NCBI RefSeq assembly: GCF_036711975.1
Contig: NC_091976.1
Coordinates: 3,658,001 to 3,722,000, forward strand
DNA length: 64,000 nt
Origin: Onthophagus taurus
Lineage: Eukaryota > Arthropoda > Insecta > Coleoptera > Scarabaeidae
Direction: 5' to 3'
Positions 44,480-56,429 of the stretch are shown one piece after another. Under the pieces are notes generated by a model. It searched no databases, was not told the origin of the DNA, and worked only from the letters and a program-made list of their open reading frames with translations. The number at the start of each line of letters is the position of its first letter. Position 1 is the first letter of the stretch. The translations under genes were made by a program, and so were the position numbers.

Positions 44480-46090
44480 GTCCACCCTCCAAATCATCCT
44501 AAAATTTCATCAGTTTTGGAGGTGCCCAACGGGGTCAAATTCACCTCCAAAGTCCGTGCCGCGCTGTGTACCTATAGTGTCTAATAATAATTTTTTTTTC
44601 TCGGAAACCGTTATACCTTACGGTGTTTGGATGGTTGATTTCAATTGCTAAAGGCATACTCTAAATCATCGTAAAATTTCATCAATTTTGGAGGTGCCCA
44701 ACGGGGTCAAATTCACCCCCAAAGTCCGCGCCGCGCGCTGTGTACCTATAGTGTCTAATAACAAATTTTTTTTCTCGGAAACCGTTATACCTTACGGTGT
44801 TTAGATAGTTGATATCAATTGCTAAAGGCATCCTCTAAATCATCGTAAAATTACATCAATTTTGGAGGTGCCCAACGGGGTCAAATTCACCCCAAAGTCC
44901 GCGCCGCGGTGTATACTTATAGCGTCTAATAACAAATTTTCTTTCTTGGAAACCGTTATACCTTACGGTGTATGGATGGTTGATTTCAATTGCTAAAGGC
45001 ATACTCTAAATCATCCTAAAATTTCATCAATTTTGGAGGTGCCCAACGGGGTCAAATTCAACTCAAAGTCCGCGCCGCGCTGTGTACGTATAGTGTCTAA
45101 TAACAATTTTTTTTTCTCGGAAACCGTTATACCTTACGGTGTTTGGATGGTTGATTTCAATTGCTAAAGGCATCCTCTAAATCATCCTAAAATTTCATCA
45201 ATTTTGGAGGTGCCCAACGGGGTCAAATTCACCCCCAAAGTCCGCGCCGCGCTGTGTACCTATACTGTCTAATAACAATTTTTTTTTCTCGGAAACCGTT
45301 ATACCGTTATATTACGGTGTTTGGATAGTTGATATCAATTGCTAAAGGCATCCTCTAAATCATCGTAAAATTACATCAATTTTGGAGGTGCCCAACGGGG
45401 TCAAATTCACCCCAAAGTCCGCGCCGCGGTATATACTTATAGCGTCTAATAACAAATTTTCTTTCTCGGAAACCGTTATACCTTACGGTGTATGGATGGT
45501 TGATTTCAATTGCTAAAGGCATACTCTAAATCATCCTAAAATTTCATCAATTTTGGAGGTGCCCAACGGGGTCAAATTCAACCCAAAGTCCGCGCCGCGC
45601 TGTGTACGTATAGTGTCTAATAACAATTTTCTTTTCTCGGAAACCGTTATACCTTACGGTGTTTGGATGGTTGATTTCAATTGCTAAAGGCATCCTCTAA
45701 ATAATCCTAAAATTTCATCAATTTTGGAGGTGCCCAACGGGGTCACATTCACCCCCAAAGTTCGCGCCGCGCTGTATACCTATAGTGTCTAATGACAAAT
45801 TTTTTTTCTCGGAAACCGTTATACCTTAAGGTGTTTGGATGGTTGATTTAAATTACTAAAGGCATCCTCTAAACCATCCTAAAATTTCATAAATTTCAGA
45901 AGTGCCCTTCGGGGTCAAATTCACCCCTAAAGTCCCATCCGCGGTTTATAATACTGATTTTTTTTCTCGAAAACCGTTAGGGCTTACGGTGTTTTGAAAA
46001 TTGATAAAAATACTTAGAAGTGTGTTCTATTATGTGGTAGAATTTCGTTTAATTCGAAGGTGCCCATCAGGGCGAAAACATCCCTTTTTC
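44480..46090. repeat. 171-bp satellite array with three-monomer higher-order repeat
   Basis: The landmark GGTGCCCAACGGGGTCAAAT starts at 44521, 44693, 44867, 45038, 45209, 45387, 45558 and 45729, with a diverged copy near 45900 and a weak one near 46048. Spacing is 171-178 bp. Copies 2-3-4 and 5-6-7 share variants pairwise at an offset of 516-520 bp (for example GGTATATACTTATAGCG-type variants only in copies 3 and 6). Each monomer contains CTCGGAAACCGTTATACC. Confidence 0.95.
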
Positions 46091-46249
46091 GGGGGTGAGG
46101 GTTGAAAAATTTTTTTTTACGAAATGGTGGTGGTTAGCTGTTCCTGAGGGTAAGAGTGACCTGTGTGTGAAATTTAGTTACCCAAATCGTATTGGTTACG
46201 GAATTATTAATGTTTTAAGTTTATTGCTGGGATTTATGGATAACTTCAC

Positions 46250-47611
46250 ACCAGTGGCCATCTTCGTGTATTTCTTGCACAATTGTAAGATGCGCACAAT
46301 TTATCGACAGTATCAACACCGCCTTTAGTGTTATTATAATCGAGGATCATATTTGGTTTATGAGATTTTTCTGCAATGTTGTCGTCATGATGTCCACTTG
46401 AAATTAGTAAAACATTTTTATTTTTTTTTGGTTTGTATGATACTAAAGTAGCATTTTCGCGAAATCCGAACAGGCTGGACATTACAGGTCTAGATTTTGG
46501 TGGTTGGGTAAATTCTTTTGGCAACCCTTTCCTATTTTTACGTATTGTTCCCAACAACGTGAGTTTATTTTGATTTAATGCCTCCAATAATTCTAAACTA
46601 GTGAACCAATTATCGGTAGTAACATTTCTACCAGATTCTTTTATTGGTTCGCACAATCTTTGTACAACAGCGCTAGCAGGGTTGTTAACAGCATAAGGTC
46701 CATTTGGTTGCTTACCAACGTACACTTCTAAATTGCATGTAAAATAGCATTTAGCGTCCACTAATGCGTAAATTTTGATGCCATACTTATTTGGCTTACT
46801 AGGTATATACTGTTTGAACGCACAGCGTCCTCGAAACCCTTCCAACATTTCATCTATGGTTACATAATGAAAAGGGCTGTAAGCACTTCTACAGTTTACG
46901 ACAAAATTGTCAAAAATAACTCGAATTGGTGCTGATCTATCAATTTCTTTTCGTTGCTCACGTGTTTCAGTATTGTCGAAGCGGAGAGTACGCAAAAGAA
47001 ACAAAAACCTATTTATCGACATTGTCAGGCGAAATATTTCCATTCCGTATCCCTGAGTGCTGAATTCTCTAGCATTCAACCTACTTCCTTTCAAAACTCC
47101 AGCCATGTATATCAAGCCTAACAACGCCTCAATTTCATAAATATTTGTATAGTCAGCATCCCTTTCACGCGCAAAATTTGATTTGGTACGACCTATGTAT
47201 TGATTTGTGCAATCAACAATTATCTTCATCATACCTTCATTGAAAAAATATCTCCAAATATCTACATATTTCAGTTTTTAGATTTTTAGTGGCGGTTGTA
47301 GGGCTAGGAAAATGTTTGACTAAGTTTTCAGATATTGTTCTTTCATGTTTCGGTGGTAAGTTTTTTTTCCATTTTGTAAATCCGTCTTTACATACATAAA
47401 AGGAAACGTCTGAAGTCGGCGACTTATACACATGCTCCTCAGTATCTGAGATGTCTTGTTCACTGTCTGAACAGTCCGTTCGATATTCCAAATGATCTAC
47501 TTCATCATTGTCTTCGTCGTCCTCATACTCTGGTTCAATTGTTTTATCATCTAATGTAAAATTTTCTAAAAACGTTTCTAGTTGCAATTGTTCATTTTCA
47601 TCAGAACACAT
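46250..47611 (-). pseudogene. piggyBac transposase, frameshifted and C-terminally truncated
   Basis: N-terminal part 47611-47237 (MCSDENEQLQLETFLENFTL, acidic middle, FTKWKKNLPPKHERTISENL) and main part 47232-46250 in another frame (MMKIIVDCTNQYIGRTKSNF...). A single frameshift near 47235 separates them. The core has VTIDEMLEGFRGRCAF, VTTDNWFTSLELL and NNTKGGVDTVDKLCASYN: all three Asp present. It ends at ARNTRRWPLV where the 33.8-kb copy continues MVVFFAML and a zinc-binding tail. Same lineage as the intact copy but clearly diverged. Confidence 0.88.
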
Positions 47612-47940
47612 TCTGAAAATTAAACGTCACATTCGAGGAAACAATTTAATTAAATCGTACTTTTATTTACCTGTTTTAGGCAGACAATACTCCACAATTA
47701 GCACTATTACTAACTACTTATGGTAAAATAACAGATTTAACCGTTTATTTACTATTTATTACTATCAAATGCACACGCTATTGCGCATCAAATATTTTTA
47801 TTTGCATGGAGCTAGAAGCTCGTCAGGGGAAATATAAACAATTTAAAAAGAGACTTGCCTACCTAACAATAGATGGCGTAACTGTCAAATTAAAAGTTTA
47901 AATTTTGCGGACTGACAGTCCGTACGCGTGTACTGAAAGG
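46250..47940 (-). mobile_element. piggyBac element, truncated at its 3' coding end
   Basis: The outer end is at 47940 next to TTAA (47941-47944), with terminus CCTTTCAGTACACGCG read inward and an inner palindrome GGACTGTCAGTCC. The other end is lost: coding stops after RRWPLV at about 46250, close to the satellite. Confidence 0.75.
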
Positions 47941-47974
47941 TTAAAAACGAACAGCAGTCTATGGATGACTCTGG
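47941..47974 (+). repeat. 34-bp direct repeat, copy 2
   Basis: Same sequence as 43835-43868 except near its last bases. Begins with the TTAA adjacent to the piggyBac end. Confidence 0.8.
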
Positions 47975-48129
47975 AACAATAACTAATGCATCTTTGTATT
48001 AAAAATGAACAATACTTTTCAAAACGATTTACTCAATTAACTGCGCGATAATCTTAAAGTTACTTACAATCTATTCTAGCCATTCCTAACTTCCACGTTT
48101 CACACTCCGCTATAATTCCTTAAGACAAT

Positions 48130-48600
48130 TTTATTTGTATGACAAAAACACAGAAACCGAACCCAAAAAAATATAAATTGAAAACAAAACAATTACTTTT
48201 TCCAAATTTTCTAACTTCACTCAACGCCCGTACGAACCTCTCTCTGTTTTTCTCAGTCGACTCCCTCGGCTCCAGTCTTTCCCTCCTGTCTTTCTATCCC
48301 GCCCAGCGCTCTTATCACGCCCACGCGATGGCTCCCACGGCCCAAGAACGCTGAGCCTTGTGTAGTCTACGCACGAAACAAAACTCAGCGATATCAAACC
48401 AAACAAAATTTACCCTGTACCGTGGAGCCAACGCCATAGGTTTCTACACTCTCTGCTACTCGGCGGCAAGAAGAAAAACTCGAACCCTAGATTCGCGATA
48501 AACATCTAAAGCATCTAAAACATCTAAAACATCTAAACATCTACAAATTCTACATAAAAATTCCTTACGTCTAACAGGTGGGATGCGGTTTGTTACACAA
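48130..48600. other. Relatively GC-rich noncoding stretch with ACATCTAAA repeats
   Basis: Pyrimidine-rich and GC-rich compared with its neighbours (48220-48480), followed by repeated CATCTAAAA words at 48503-48545. It could be an LTR or a 5' region of a retroelement, but no partner copy is in the window. Confidence 0.35.
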
Positions 48601-49230
48601 ATTAGTTATTATAAAACGTTTTTACTATTAAAAATAAAAAAATTATATTGTTATTTTAATAACCTGCAACTTTTACTTACCTTGTTATTAGTAAAAAATA
48701 TAGGTAAATAATGGAAATAATAGTGAAAAATATTTAAAGTTTCACAAAAATATTTAAAGAAATGAGAACGATATTACAAAAGAACACGTTTTTTATAAAG
48801 TAATTTTTTTCTTATAGGTTTATTATCTTAAAAACAGTTAAAACTAAAGATATTTTATCTTTCAGAGATCACTCTGAGACTTAACTACATATATATACAA
48901 TATGGTTATATAACCATATTGTATATATGGTTATATAACCATATTGTCAGTAACAAAAGGTTTAAAAATAAAGATTGTTTTAAATGTCCATTGTAAATTG
49001 CGAAAAATGTTCATCGATCTTTGATTCATGGAATTGATAAATATTAACTTTTACAATGAAGATTTAAGGTTCTTTTTATTTTCAAATCAAGGGGTAAAAA
49101 GTATTTTTTTAATTTAAAATATGGCGTTATATTTTACCGATCAATGCAAAAAAATGTACAACTATACCTAGTTAGCAGGTATCACTTATTAGTTGTAAAA
49201 CAAATGAAAATGTAAACTACTATCATTAGT
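48601..49230. other. AT-rich spacer, no recognised gene
   Basis: Only the palindromes at 48898-48946 stand out. Confidence 0.4.
48898..48946. repeat. Tandem AT-rich palindromes
   Basis: ATATGGTTATATAACCATAT occurs twice, each copy a perfect palindrome; the first is extended to 24 bp by CA...TG. The pair is separated by TGTAT and could extrude as cruciforms. Confidence 0.9.
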
Positions 49231-49236
49231 TGTAAA

Positions 49237-51733
49237 TTAATTTGAAGTGATACCTGCTAACCTAACAATCCTTTCTCCAGTAGGTAAAAAATAAAAATGT
49301 GTGGGAACATTACAAATATCATTCAATCTTTTAATTACAGCACACGTAGAATTTGTAGACATCTTATAAGCTAAATAATGTGGAAGGTACTCAACTACCT
49401 CCCAGTGGAAACAAAGAAAATAACATACATCCTTATTTACAATAATTTCAAATATTTCATAAACATTCGGTTGTTCTTCAGTGCTATCAAAAATCACATA
49501 ACCTTTTTTGTACTTACTCCCTTTATACATAACTTCGTTCAAACCTTCACTTGACGATAAATCAATTTGAGCCCTAAATAAATCATATTTGTCGTTCCCT
49601 AAATCCACAGTCGTAGATATTTTATAAGCTACTTCGCTGGCGAAAAAATTCTTATTTAATATCCTATTAGCAAAGTCTAATTGCGTCTTAATAGTTAATG
49701 TTAATGGAATGTTTAATCTTGAACTGATATTTCTGGCATAACATTTGTGGTTTTGATGCAAGGCTTCAAAACGAAAGCACCATTGGTGTCGAAGTGTACC
49801 ACTTTTCTGATAACGTACGTGTAGTGTACCATAAAATGATGCTTTGGTTTTAAATGATCAGTAAATAGAGTTACATACATTCTATGATGTTTCTGTATTA
49901 AACTGTCTAGCTTTGCCAAATCGGCCTCTGTAAAATCAATTTGTAAAATGATATCCATGATTTGAACAAATAAATTCAAAAATTCATACACCTCGTCCTC
50001 AAGTGGTATTAAATCGCCTATCATTAATAAAATAAAATGTACAAAGCACTTCATTTCCGAAGCAGTCATTTTGAAATTGTGTGCCTTGATACTATTTTGC
50101 CCAATAGGGGAACTGACGTTTCCTATTTGTGTAGGACCGTAATTGAACATTTGTTTGCGGTAATTTAAAATTTCTAAAGTAAAATATTTGTTTTTGTATA
50201 TAAAATAATTGAGGACATGGGCTAAATTATAGTTACACACGCCGTTGAAGAGGTCATGCATGATGTCAAAAGATACATTTTCAGTCACGTGAAATGATGG
50301 AATTGTATTAAAAATTGACGGTTCTTTAATACCTGTTTTTGAAGCATCCTCAATAAGAGTATCGATAATATAATTGTTTTTGTCTCTTAAAAATGTGTTC
50401 ATTTGTTGTACGTCACTTTGTGTTTGAATTTTTGAGCGTTTGCAGATTCTACAGAAAAAAGTACTCGAGAATGAAACATTAAATCCTAAAATATCGTTTA
50501 ACGCGAGGTTGTCTCCTAGTATAAGGCCGAGTTTAAAATATATTCGTATTGTGTTCTCCTTTTCAAGATTAAGAATGATTCCCTCCTGTTCTAAAACCTT
50601 AAGATCTTCAGTAAACTTATTTAAACATTGTTTATTACCAAACGTGTGCATATCAATGGATTTTATAAAGCCAAGTACAAGAATATTACTTAATTTTGAT
50701 AATTGATATTGTGGTATTGTAGGAAAGCAGCAATATATCCCACATAGTTTTTGAACTCCTGCATGGGAGCTTAATGGGTCGTTAATTTCAAAGTCATCAA
50801 AATAAAGATAATATGGCAAGAGAATCTTAGAACAGTTATGATTATTGGAACATTTATCTCGCCATGTCGAAGCATTTATAAAATTGCACAGTTTCTGGCA
50901 TGTTTTAATTTGTTTTATATTGTCAAGAGTTTTTTCCAAAACACCATCACATTCAAAATATTTTTTAAATTGAAAACGTACATCAACAATACAGCCTTGG
51001 ACTACATTATCGTCAATAGTAGGCGTATTATTAATTACAACTTCTGTCAAAGTGTTATTTATTGTGAAACATTTTGGGTGACTATATATGCCAATACTGT
51101 TAATGTGCTTAAAAAATTTATATTCCGATTTTATAGTTTTAAAAGGGTCTTTTAAGAATGTACTCAATCTTTCTAATTTATCGTGGATAACTGAATTTTC
51201 TGTATAGGGTAAAATACTATTAGTTATAAAGTTTGAAATAGGGGCTGTAATTGATGTTTGAGTTAAATTTTGAATATTAACAACATTTTTTCGACTAAAA
51301 TTATATTGGCTATGTAAAGATAAAATGAATGCAATTAAATCATTTTCAATATAGAAATTGTTTTTATTTACAGAATTACTTGATGATGCACGAAAACGAA
51401 TATCTTCATTATTAGCCTGACAAATATTTATCTGTTCTATTTTTTGCTGGGAAGTTACGGCAGTTTCTGTACTTGCGTTATAATCATCTATATTTGGAAA
51501 CATATCAGTTGGCAAAAATTGTGTTGTTAACGTATTACACATAACGGTATATTTTTAGCTTCATGTTTTTTCAAATGAGTTTTGTACGAGTAAATACTTT
51601 GAAATTGTTGCGTACATTGGGGATAAGTACAAATGAATTTAAAAATGGAAGGAACTCGGTGAAAATTGTTTAAATGATTTATAACATCAGAACTAGTATT
51701 AAATTTAAGTTTGCACACAAAACAACCGAACAT
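49237..51733 (-). pseudogene. Transposon-like protein with N-terminal C2H2 fingers, two frameshifts
   Basis: Starts MFGCFVCKLKFNTSSDVINH at 51733. C2H2 fingers: CFVCKLKF..H..NFH and CTYPQCTQQFQSIYSYKTHLKKH. After a one-base shift near 51545 comes a 600-residue open frame with YYLYFDDFEINDPLSSHAGV, FCRICKRSK, FNTIPSFHVTENVSFDIMHD (likely acidic core) and LKPKHHFMVHYTYVIRK. A second shift near 49785 leads to FRFEALHQNHKCYARNISSR and the end at 49237. The same order occurs in a protein family widespread in insect, fish and cnidarian genomes that behaves like a transposon gene; the transposon class is not known to me. It lies just downstream of the SAMD3-like gene on the same strand. Confidence 0.65.
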
Positions 51734-51757
51734 TGCTATGAAAGAAAAAAAAAATTT

Positions 51758-53280
51758 TTAATTGGAGTTTTCAATGTTAAGTTGACCAACTAAACTATCC
51801 ACAACAGTAATACTTTCATCCGAAATACCAAAAAAATATCGTGATAAAAACAACCAAACTAATCTGCTATTTTGTGAAAATTCTAAATTAAACACGTGTA
51901 TTAATTTTATAGTAATGTCGAGACACTGTATAAATGAATTGAATTTGTATCTTATAGAGTCGCTATACACATAAAAATCTTCAAGTTTATTTTTATCGAC
52001 GCCTACAACAACTATTCGTGGTTGTAATTTGATTTTCTTATCTCTGTAATTAGCTCTTACCGCTTCTATCTTTGGCAAGACATCGTTTATAGTTTTTACG
52101 TGCAACACAAAATCGTCTTGCGAGTCCAAAATTGTTGGTTTGTGAGTCCTGTTTATTCGCCTTGGCTGCAGTATTGCATGCAACAATAAAATTATTAAGT
52201 AATCTCTTGAATCTGAAAAATAATAGTGCAGATTTCGGCATTATAAGTACACAATAATATTTACCTTTTGAAAGCTCAGTATTTTTTTGCAGTTGCTCCA
52301 AGTGTTCCTTATTTAATTTGTCTCGGATGTCTCTGGAATATATAGGTAATATCAATTTCACAAAATTATTGAAATTATCTAAAAGAAGTGATCCTTTCCC
52401 TTTGTAAATGTTGTCGAAATCAATGTTAATCTGTTAAACAAAGATAAACCAAACTGTCAAAAATATTAAAAACTAACTATGCAATTACCAATTCATATCC
52501 TTTCGAGTCATTGTATGTTGGCCACTCTTTTAAAATTGTATTAAGGGAATTTTCGGGCGATCTCAGTAATTTTAATCTATAGTTGGCAGTGCGTTGCCAA
52601 TAATCCTTCACTTTATCCCATAAATCAGGATCAGAATTACTTAAAAGAAACGCCGTGTAATATTCTATCTCGTCTGTAAATATAGGTATACAATTTGCAA
52701 TAACTTAAATAAAACACAATTAACATTACCTTCTACATTATAAACATTAGTGGTACCATTATCAACATCCTCATTGTCTTGAGTTGGTTTTAACCTTTTC
52801 GTTATATGTTTTATGTTATTATACCGGTCATACAGTTTGCCGCTTGGATTTTTTTTATTTCTCTGTGGAGTATAGTATGTTGTCTATAATGAAAATACTT
52901 CGCGCTTCACTTAATGTGTTATTAATAATTTATATTAATACCTGAATTTCCGAAGGAAATAAATCTGTAATTAGTTTGGCATATATTTCAAATATCTCGC
53001 TAGAATTTTTTTTGTGCGCCAGGAACATACAGTCTGTTACGATGTGCACAAAATCTGTTATTTAAATTAAATTTTTTTTATAATATTCTAATATTATCTG
53101 CCCTTTAACAGAATTTTTTAATGTCTTTTCTAACCCTTCTTTTTGAACGATATCTGATGTTATAGATGAGGAAGTAGATTTGGGAGAAAGTAAATTGTTA
53201 TCCAATCAGCTACTAACATTAGAGCTAGTACTACATGTTATTGTAGTTGCCAAGGGCGTCGTATAACCCTAAACAAAATG
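51758..53280 (-). pseudogene. SAMD3-like transposon-associated protein, multi-exon
   Basis: Exons recognised by reading frame and splice sites: to about 52942 (ILEYYKKNLI, one stop, then IYAKLITDLFPSEIQ); about 52877-52731 (TTYYTPQRNKKNPSGKLYDR, after TTATAG, before GTAATG); about 52680-52497 (EYYTAFLLSNSDPDLWDKVK, DYWQRTANYRLKLL, before GTAATT); about 52437-52266 (INIDFDNIYKGKGSLLLDNF, before GTAAAT); and 52213-51758 (DYLIILLLHAILQP, QPRIVVVGVDKNKLEDFYVY, IRYKFNSFIQCLDI). This resembles the 'sterile alpha motif domain-containing 3-like' proteins often found next to the C2H2/transposase-like gene. Two in-frame stops in the first exon (near 53215 and 53070) suggest decay. The other exons are clean. 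Confidence 0.6.
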
Positions 53281-54197
53281 GTATTAAGTGTATTTACATT
53301 ATTAGGTCCGAAACAAGAATACGATATTTCCAATTACACCAGGTTAGTACAAAATCCCGGGACGGTCAAAAACTTTGCTATTTGGGAACATATTTTTTAA
53401 GTTTTGACGAGATTTAGGTTCTAAATCCGAAAATGGAAAAATATGCTGTTCTATTAAAATAAGGGTAGGAAACTTTTTTCTTTAACTGTTTCAGCATTTT
53501 GCACTAACCCTGCACGAAGCTATATTCAGAGTTGAGCAAAAAAATTGTTAAAAGTATTATTTAACCCTTTATGTGTGTATCGTTGGTACGCACCGTGACT
53601 TTTCTATAACATGCGTTGTAGAAAAGTTTTTTGGCTATTGCAGACAGATATGTAAAATTGACTTGATTTTCGCCTTTTTCTGAAAGAAAATGTATAAGGT
53701 ATTATTGTTATTGTTTTAATTACACTGTGACGTAATATTTCTCAACAGTTGGGCGTTGAGTGTTTTTAATTTGTTTTGGGTTGCTGGTCACATTTTCTTC
53801 TATTTCTTTTTTTTAATTTTGAAATTTTTCTCTTTTAGGTACTACTTTTAATTCGTTTTTTTGATGTTATTTGTTCAGAAAACTTTGTTTTCCAAAATAA
53901 GTTAACGGTTTTTACACTATTTTTTTTTAATTGTAAAAGAATAAAAAATTCCAAAATTTAGAAAAAAGTAGAAAAAAACGTGACGTGTTACAATAAAATC
54001 TAAGGCAGATTTGAAATCAAGAAGGAACCCAAAATTATCTAAAAACACTCAACTGCTTAAATGTTGAGGAGAAAAGAAAGTGAAATTTTGCAGCTGAGTG
54101 TGATTATTAGATTTATAAATAAAACAAATTTATTATTCGGCAACAACCCGATGTACCTCCCGATTTTATAAGGTAAAAATCGATATTAAATTAACAT
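53281..54197. other. AT-rich spacer, possible small piggyBac-type insert
   Basis: TTAA followed by CCCTTTATGTGTGTATCG at 53561, and TTAA at 54057, are compatible with a ~490-bp piggyBac-derived MITE. Partial inner inverted repeats exist (GTTGAGTGTTTTTA near 53753 against AAAAACACTCAAC near 54040), but the outer ends do not match well. Otherwise nothing recognised. Confidence 0.3.
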
Positions 54198-54475
54198 CTA
54201 TGCATTAGCGCACGTTTTTACACGAAAATTTAACGAAAGCGTTACATTATTCATAATTATCTCCGTTTTCTTGGCGGTCTGTTTTTTCATTGCCACCCAT
54301 TCCACAAAAACATCGTTTGCGGTATTTCTTAGTTGTTCCTCTTGCTGTTGTTGAGGAGTTGTCTTTGTTTTCCTTTTAAGCTGGAATAGTACAACGACTT
54401 CCAACGACTGGAGTGGTTCATCTATTATCGATTCCGTGTCGACTGTAGATACTATCTCACAGAAATTATCATCAT
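54198..54475 (-). pseudogene. Possible MADF-BESS exon 2 fragment of an old Harbinger element
   Basis: Open minus-strand frame with LKRKTKTTPQQQQEEQLRNT then ANDVFVEWVAMKKQTAKKTE, compatible with the C-terminal (BESS-side) part of Harbinger MADF proteins. Its position, directly before a plus-strand transposase exon 2, is the same as in the element at 39.1-41.6 kb. The sequence match alone is weak. Confidence 0.35.
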
Positions 54476-54494
54476 GGAGAAGAGACGAGAATTT

Positions 54495-54870
54495 TTAATT
54501 ATCGCCTATCACGAGCGCGTACAATGGTAGAAAATACATTCGGTATATTGGCCAATGTGTTTAGAGTACTTCGGAAGCCAATATTACTTCAACCCGATAA
54601 GGCAGCTTTAGTTGTTATGGCATGTGTTGTTTTGCATAATTTTTTTAGAAGAAATAAGACATCCCTATCAATATATAGCCCAAATGGTAGTTTTGACTAG
54701 GAAGATAATGGAATCTTGGTAGAGGGAGTATAGCGTAAAGCGGATAACGATAGTATGACATCTCTATTACCACTTCGCAGTCTCCCTAGAAAGCCCAGCA
54801 TGGATGTAAAAGCCATTAGAAATGCATTTGGTGAATATTTCACAAGCAGCGGAAAGATACCTTAGCAGGA
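54495..54870 (+). pseudogene. PIF/Harbinger transposase, C-terminal fragment
   Basis: [20 protein letters not shown] then [29 protein letters not shown] and VKAIRNAFGEYFTSSGKIP. The catalytic Glu block (MVENTFGIL) is present; both Asp blocks are missing. Stops near 54700, 54735 and 54865. Resembles the C-terminus of the intact transposase (NYRLCRARRVVENVFGIL) but is clearly diverged. Confidence 0.8.
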
Positions 54871-55137
54871 TCAGTACTAGCTGAAACCTGCCATATACAT
54901 ACCATATAGGAAATATTACCAGAAAATATCACGAAATATTTTTAGCGGTAAATTTAAATTAACAATTACTATTATTTATTTTATTACTTATTATTGTATT
55001 TATTTTCGTTTGTTCTCGTCAACATTAAAGTTATCAGTGTATTTATTTTAAAATATAATTTTACAAAAGTAAATAAAATAAAATTTATATAAAACTAATA
55101 AAATATATAATATAAAATTGATATCAAAACGGAGGGC

Positions 55138-56270
55138 TCAAGTATTCCAATTCAGTGGACTAAATATCATCCTCGTCTGAAGTCTCATTGGTATCGCTAT
55201 CGGCATTTACACATATTAATAACGGCTACACAACTTTGTCTATAATTCCGTCCATTTTCGCCTCTTTGTTGATTATGTGACATTTTGGATGGCTTCCAAT
55301 AAAAGTCTTGTAACATCTATCAATTTAAATGTGGTATTTTTAGAAGCCACCTCATTTTTTATTTGAGCCCATATTAATTCGATGGGATTTAACTCTACAA
55401 TATTTTTAAAGCCAGTCAACTTTGCATTTGTTTTTTAGTTGTGGATATAGTTGATATTTTCTCGACCTTACGACTATGGTATGAAGCGTTGTCCATTACA
55501 ATAACTGCATTCTCAGGTAATTTTTCTAATAGATTTTGAAATCATTCTTCAAATACTTTTGTATTCATTTCTTCATGGTAATCTGTAGTTTTTTTACCTT
55601 CGAACACTAACAGACCTCCGTTAACAAAACCTAATTCAGAACCAACATGTGGTATGATTAATCGTCTTCCTTTTCCTGGTGGATTTTTAAGCCCCGTAGT
55701 TAACCCTTCGATAAATGCTTGCCTCTTGCTCTGAATTGATTCATCTACCCACACTTTCTCTTTTGTATGACCTTCATTAATCCATGTCTCATCTAGATAC
55801 TAAATTGGTCGTCCTTCACAGCGATAGTTTTTAATATTTTTTAAATACTGCCGTCGCCAAACAATAATATCGTCACGTTCGGTTAGAATACTCCTGCGAT
55901 TTCTCTTCATGGATCTATAAAAAAAAACATTATAATATAACTCGTATTAAACTCGTAATAAATTATCAAAATGAGATGTTTGAAGGTAGTGGTTTACCTG
56001 AAATTAATATTTTTCATCACTTTATATAGTGACGATCGAGATAGCTTTGGTTATTCTGGATGACTGTGTAGTTCCTTTAGAATTTTATTCACAGTTGGAG
56101 TTTCGTTTTTATAAAAGAAACTGTGACCAATTTGGCGTATGGGAACCTTAGTAAAATCATCAACCTCCGTAATAATTCCAGGTCTCCCACCTAGCTGTTT
56201 GGGACTCGTAACCTTTACGGTATCTTTATATTCCTTCACCACACTACTACGGTATACTGTTGATTTTGCT
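55138..56270 (-). pseudogene. Tc1/mariner-superfamily transposase, broken
   Basis: N-terminal part 56242-56051 (TSPKQLGGRPGIITEVDDFT, HSFFYKNETPTVNKILKELH). The middle, from about 55920, has RRQYLKNIKNYRCEGRPI, stop, YLDETWINEGHTKEKVWVDE (first Asp), then KNPPGKGRRLIIPHVGSELG and VFEGKKTTDYHEEMN. Then VIVMDNASYHT (second Asp) near 55490 and an eroded tail. This is a common insect DDE_3-type family. Stops and frameshifts are scattered, and terminal repeats were not identified. Confidence 0.75.
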
Positions 56271-56429
56271 ACCCTAACAAATAAAACATTATTTGGCTCC
56301 TCCTAGTTTAAAAACAGACTATAGTATTACTTGGAATTATGGGAAATTGGTGCTCCTCTTGCGAAAGCATTTGGTAGCAAATATGTCATATTCATTTTTA
56401 AGGTCTTCGCGGATTTCTTCAGGATCTAT

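Noticed and set aside
44480-46090. Possible CRISPR array
   Set aside because: Regular repeats, but the whole 171-bp unit is conserved with no unique spacers, and the DNA is eukaryotic. It is a satellite.
48139-48406. Two opposite-strand open frames in the GC-richer stretch
   Set aside because: Compositional artefact; biased Arg/Ser/Gly and Ser/Leu/Pro content with no domain signature.
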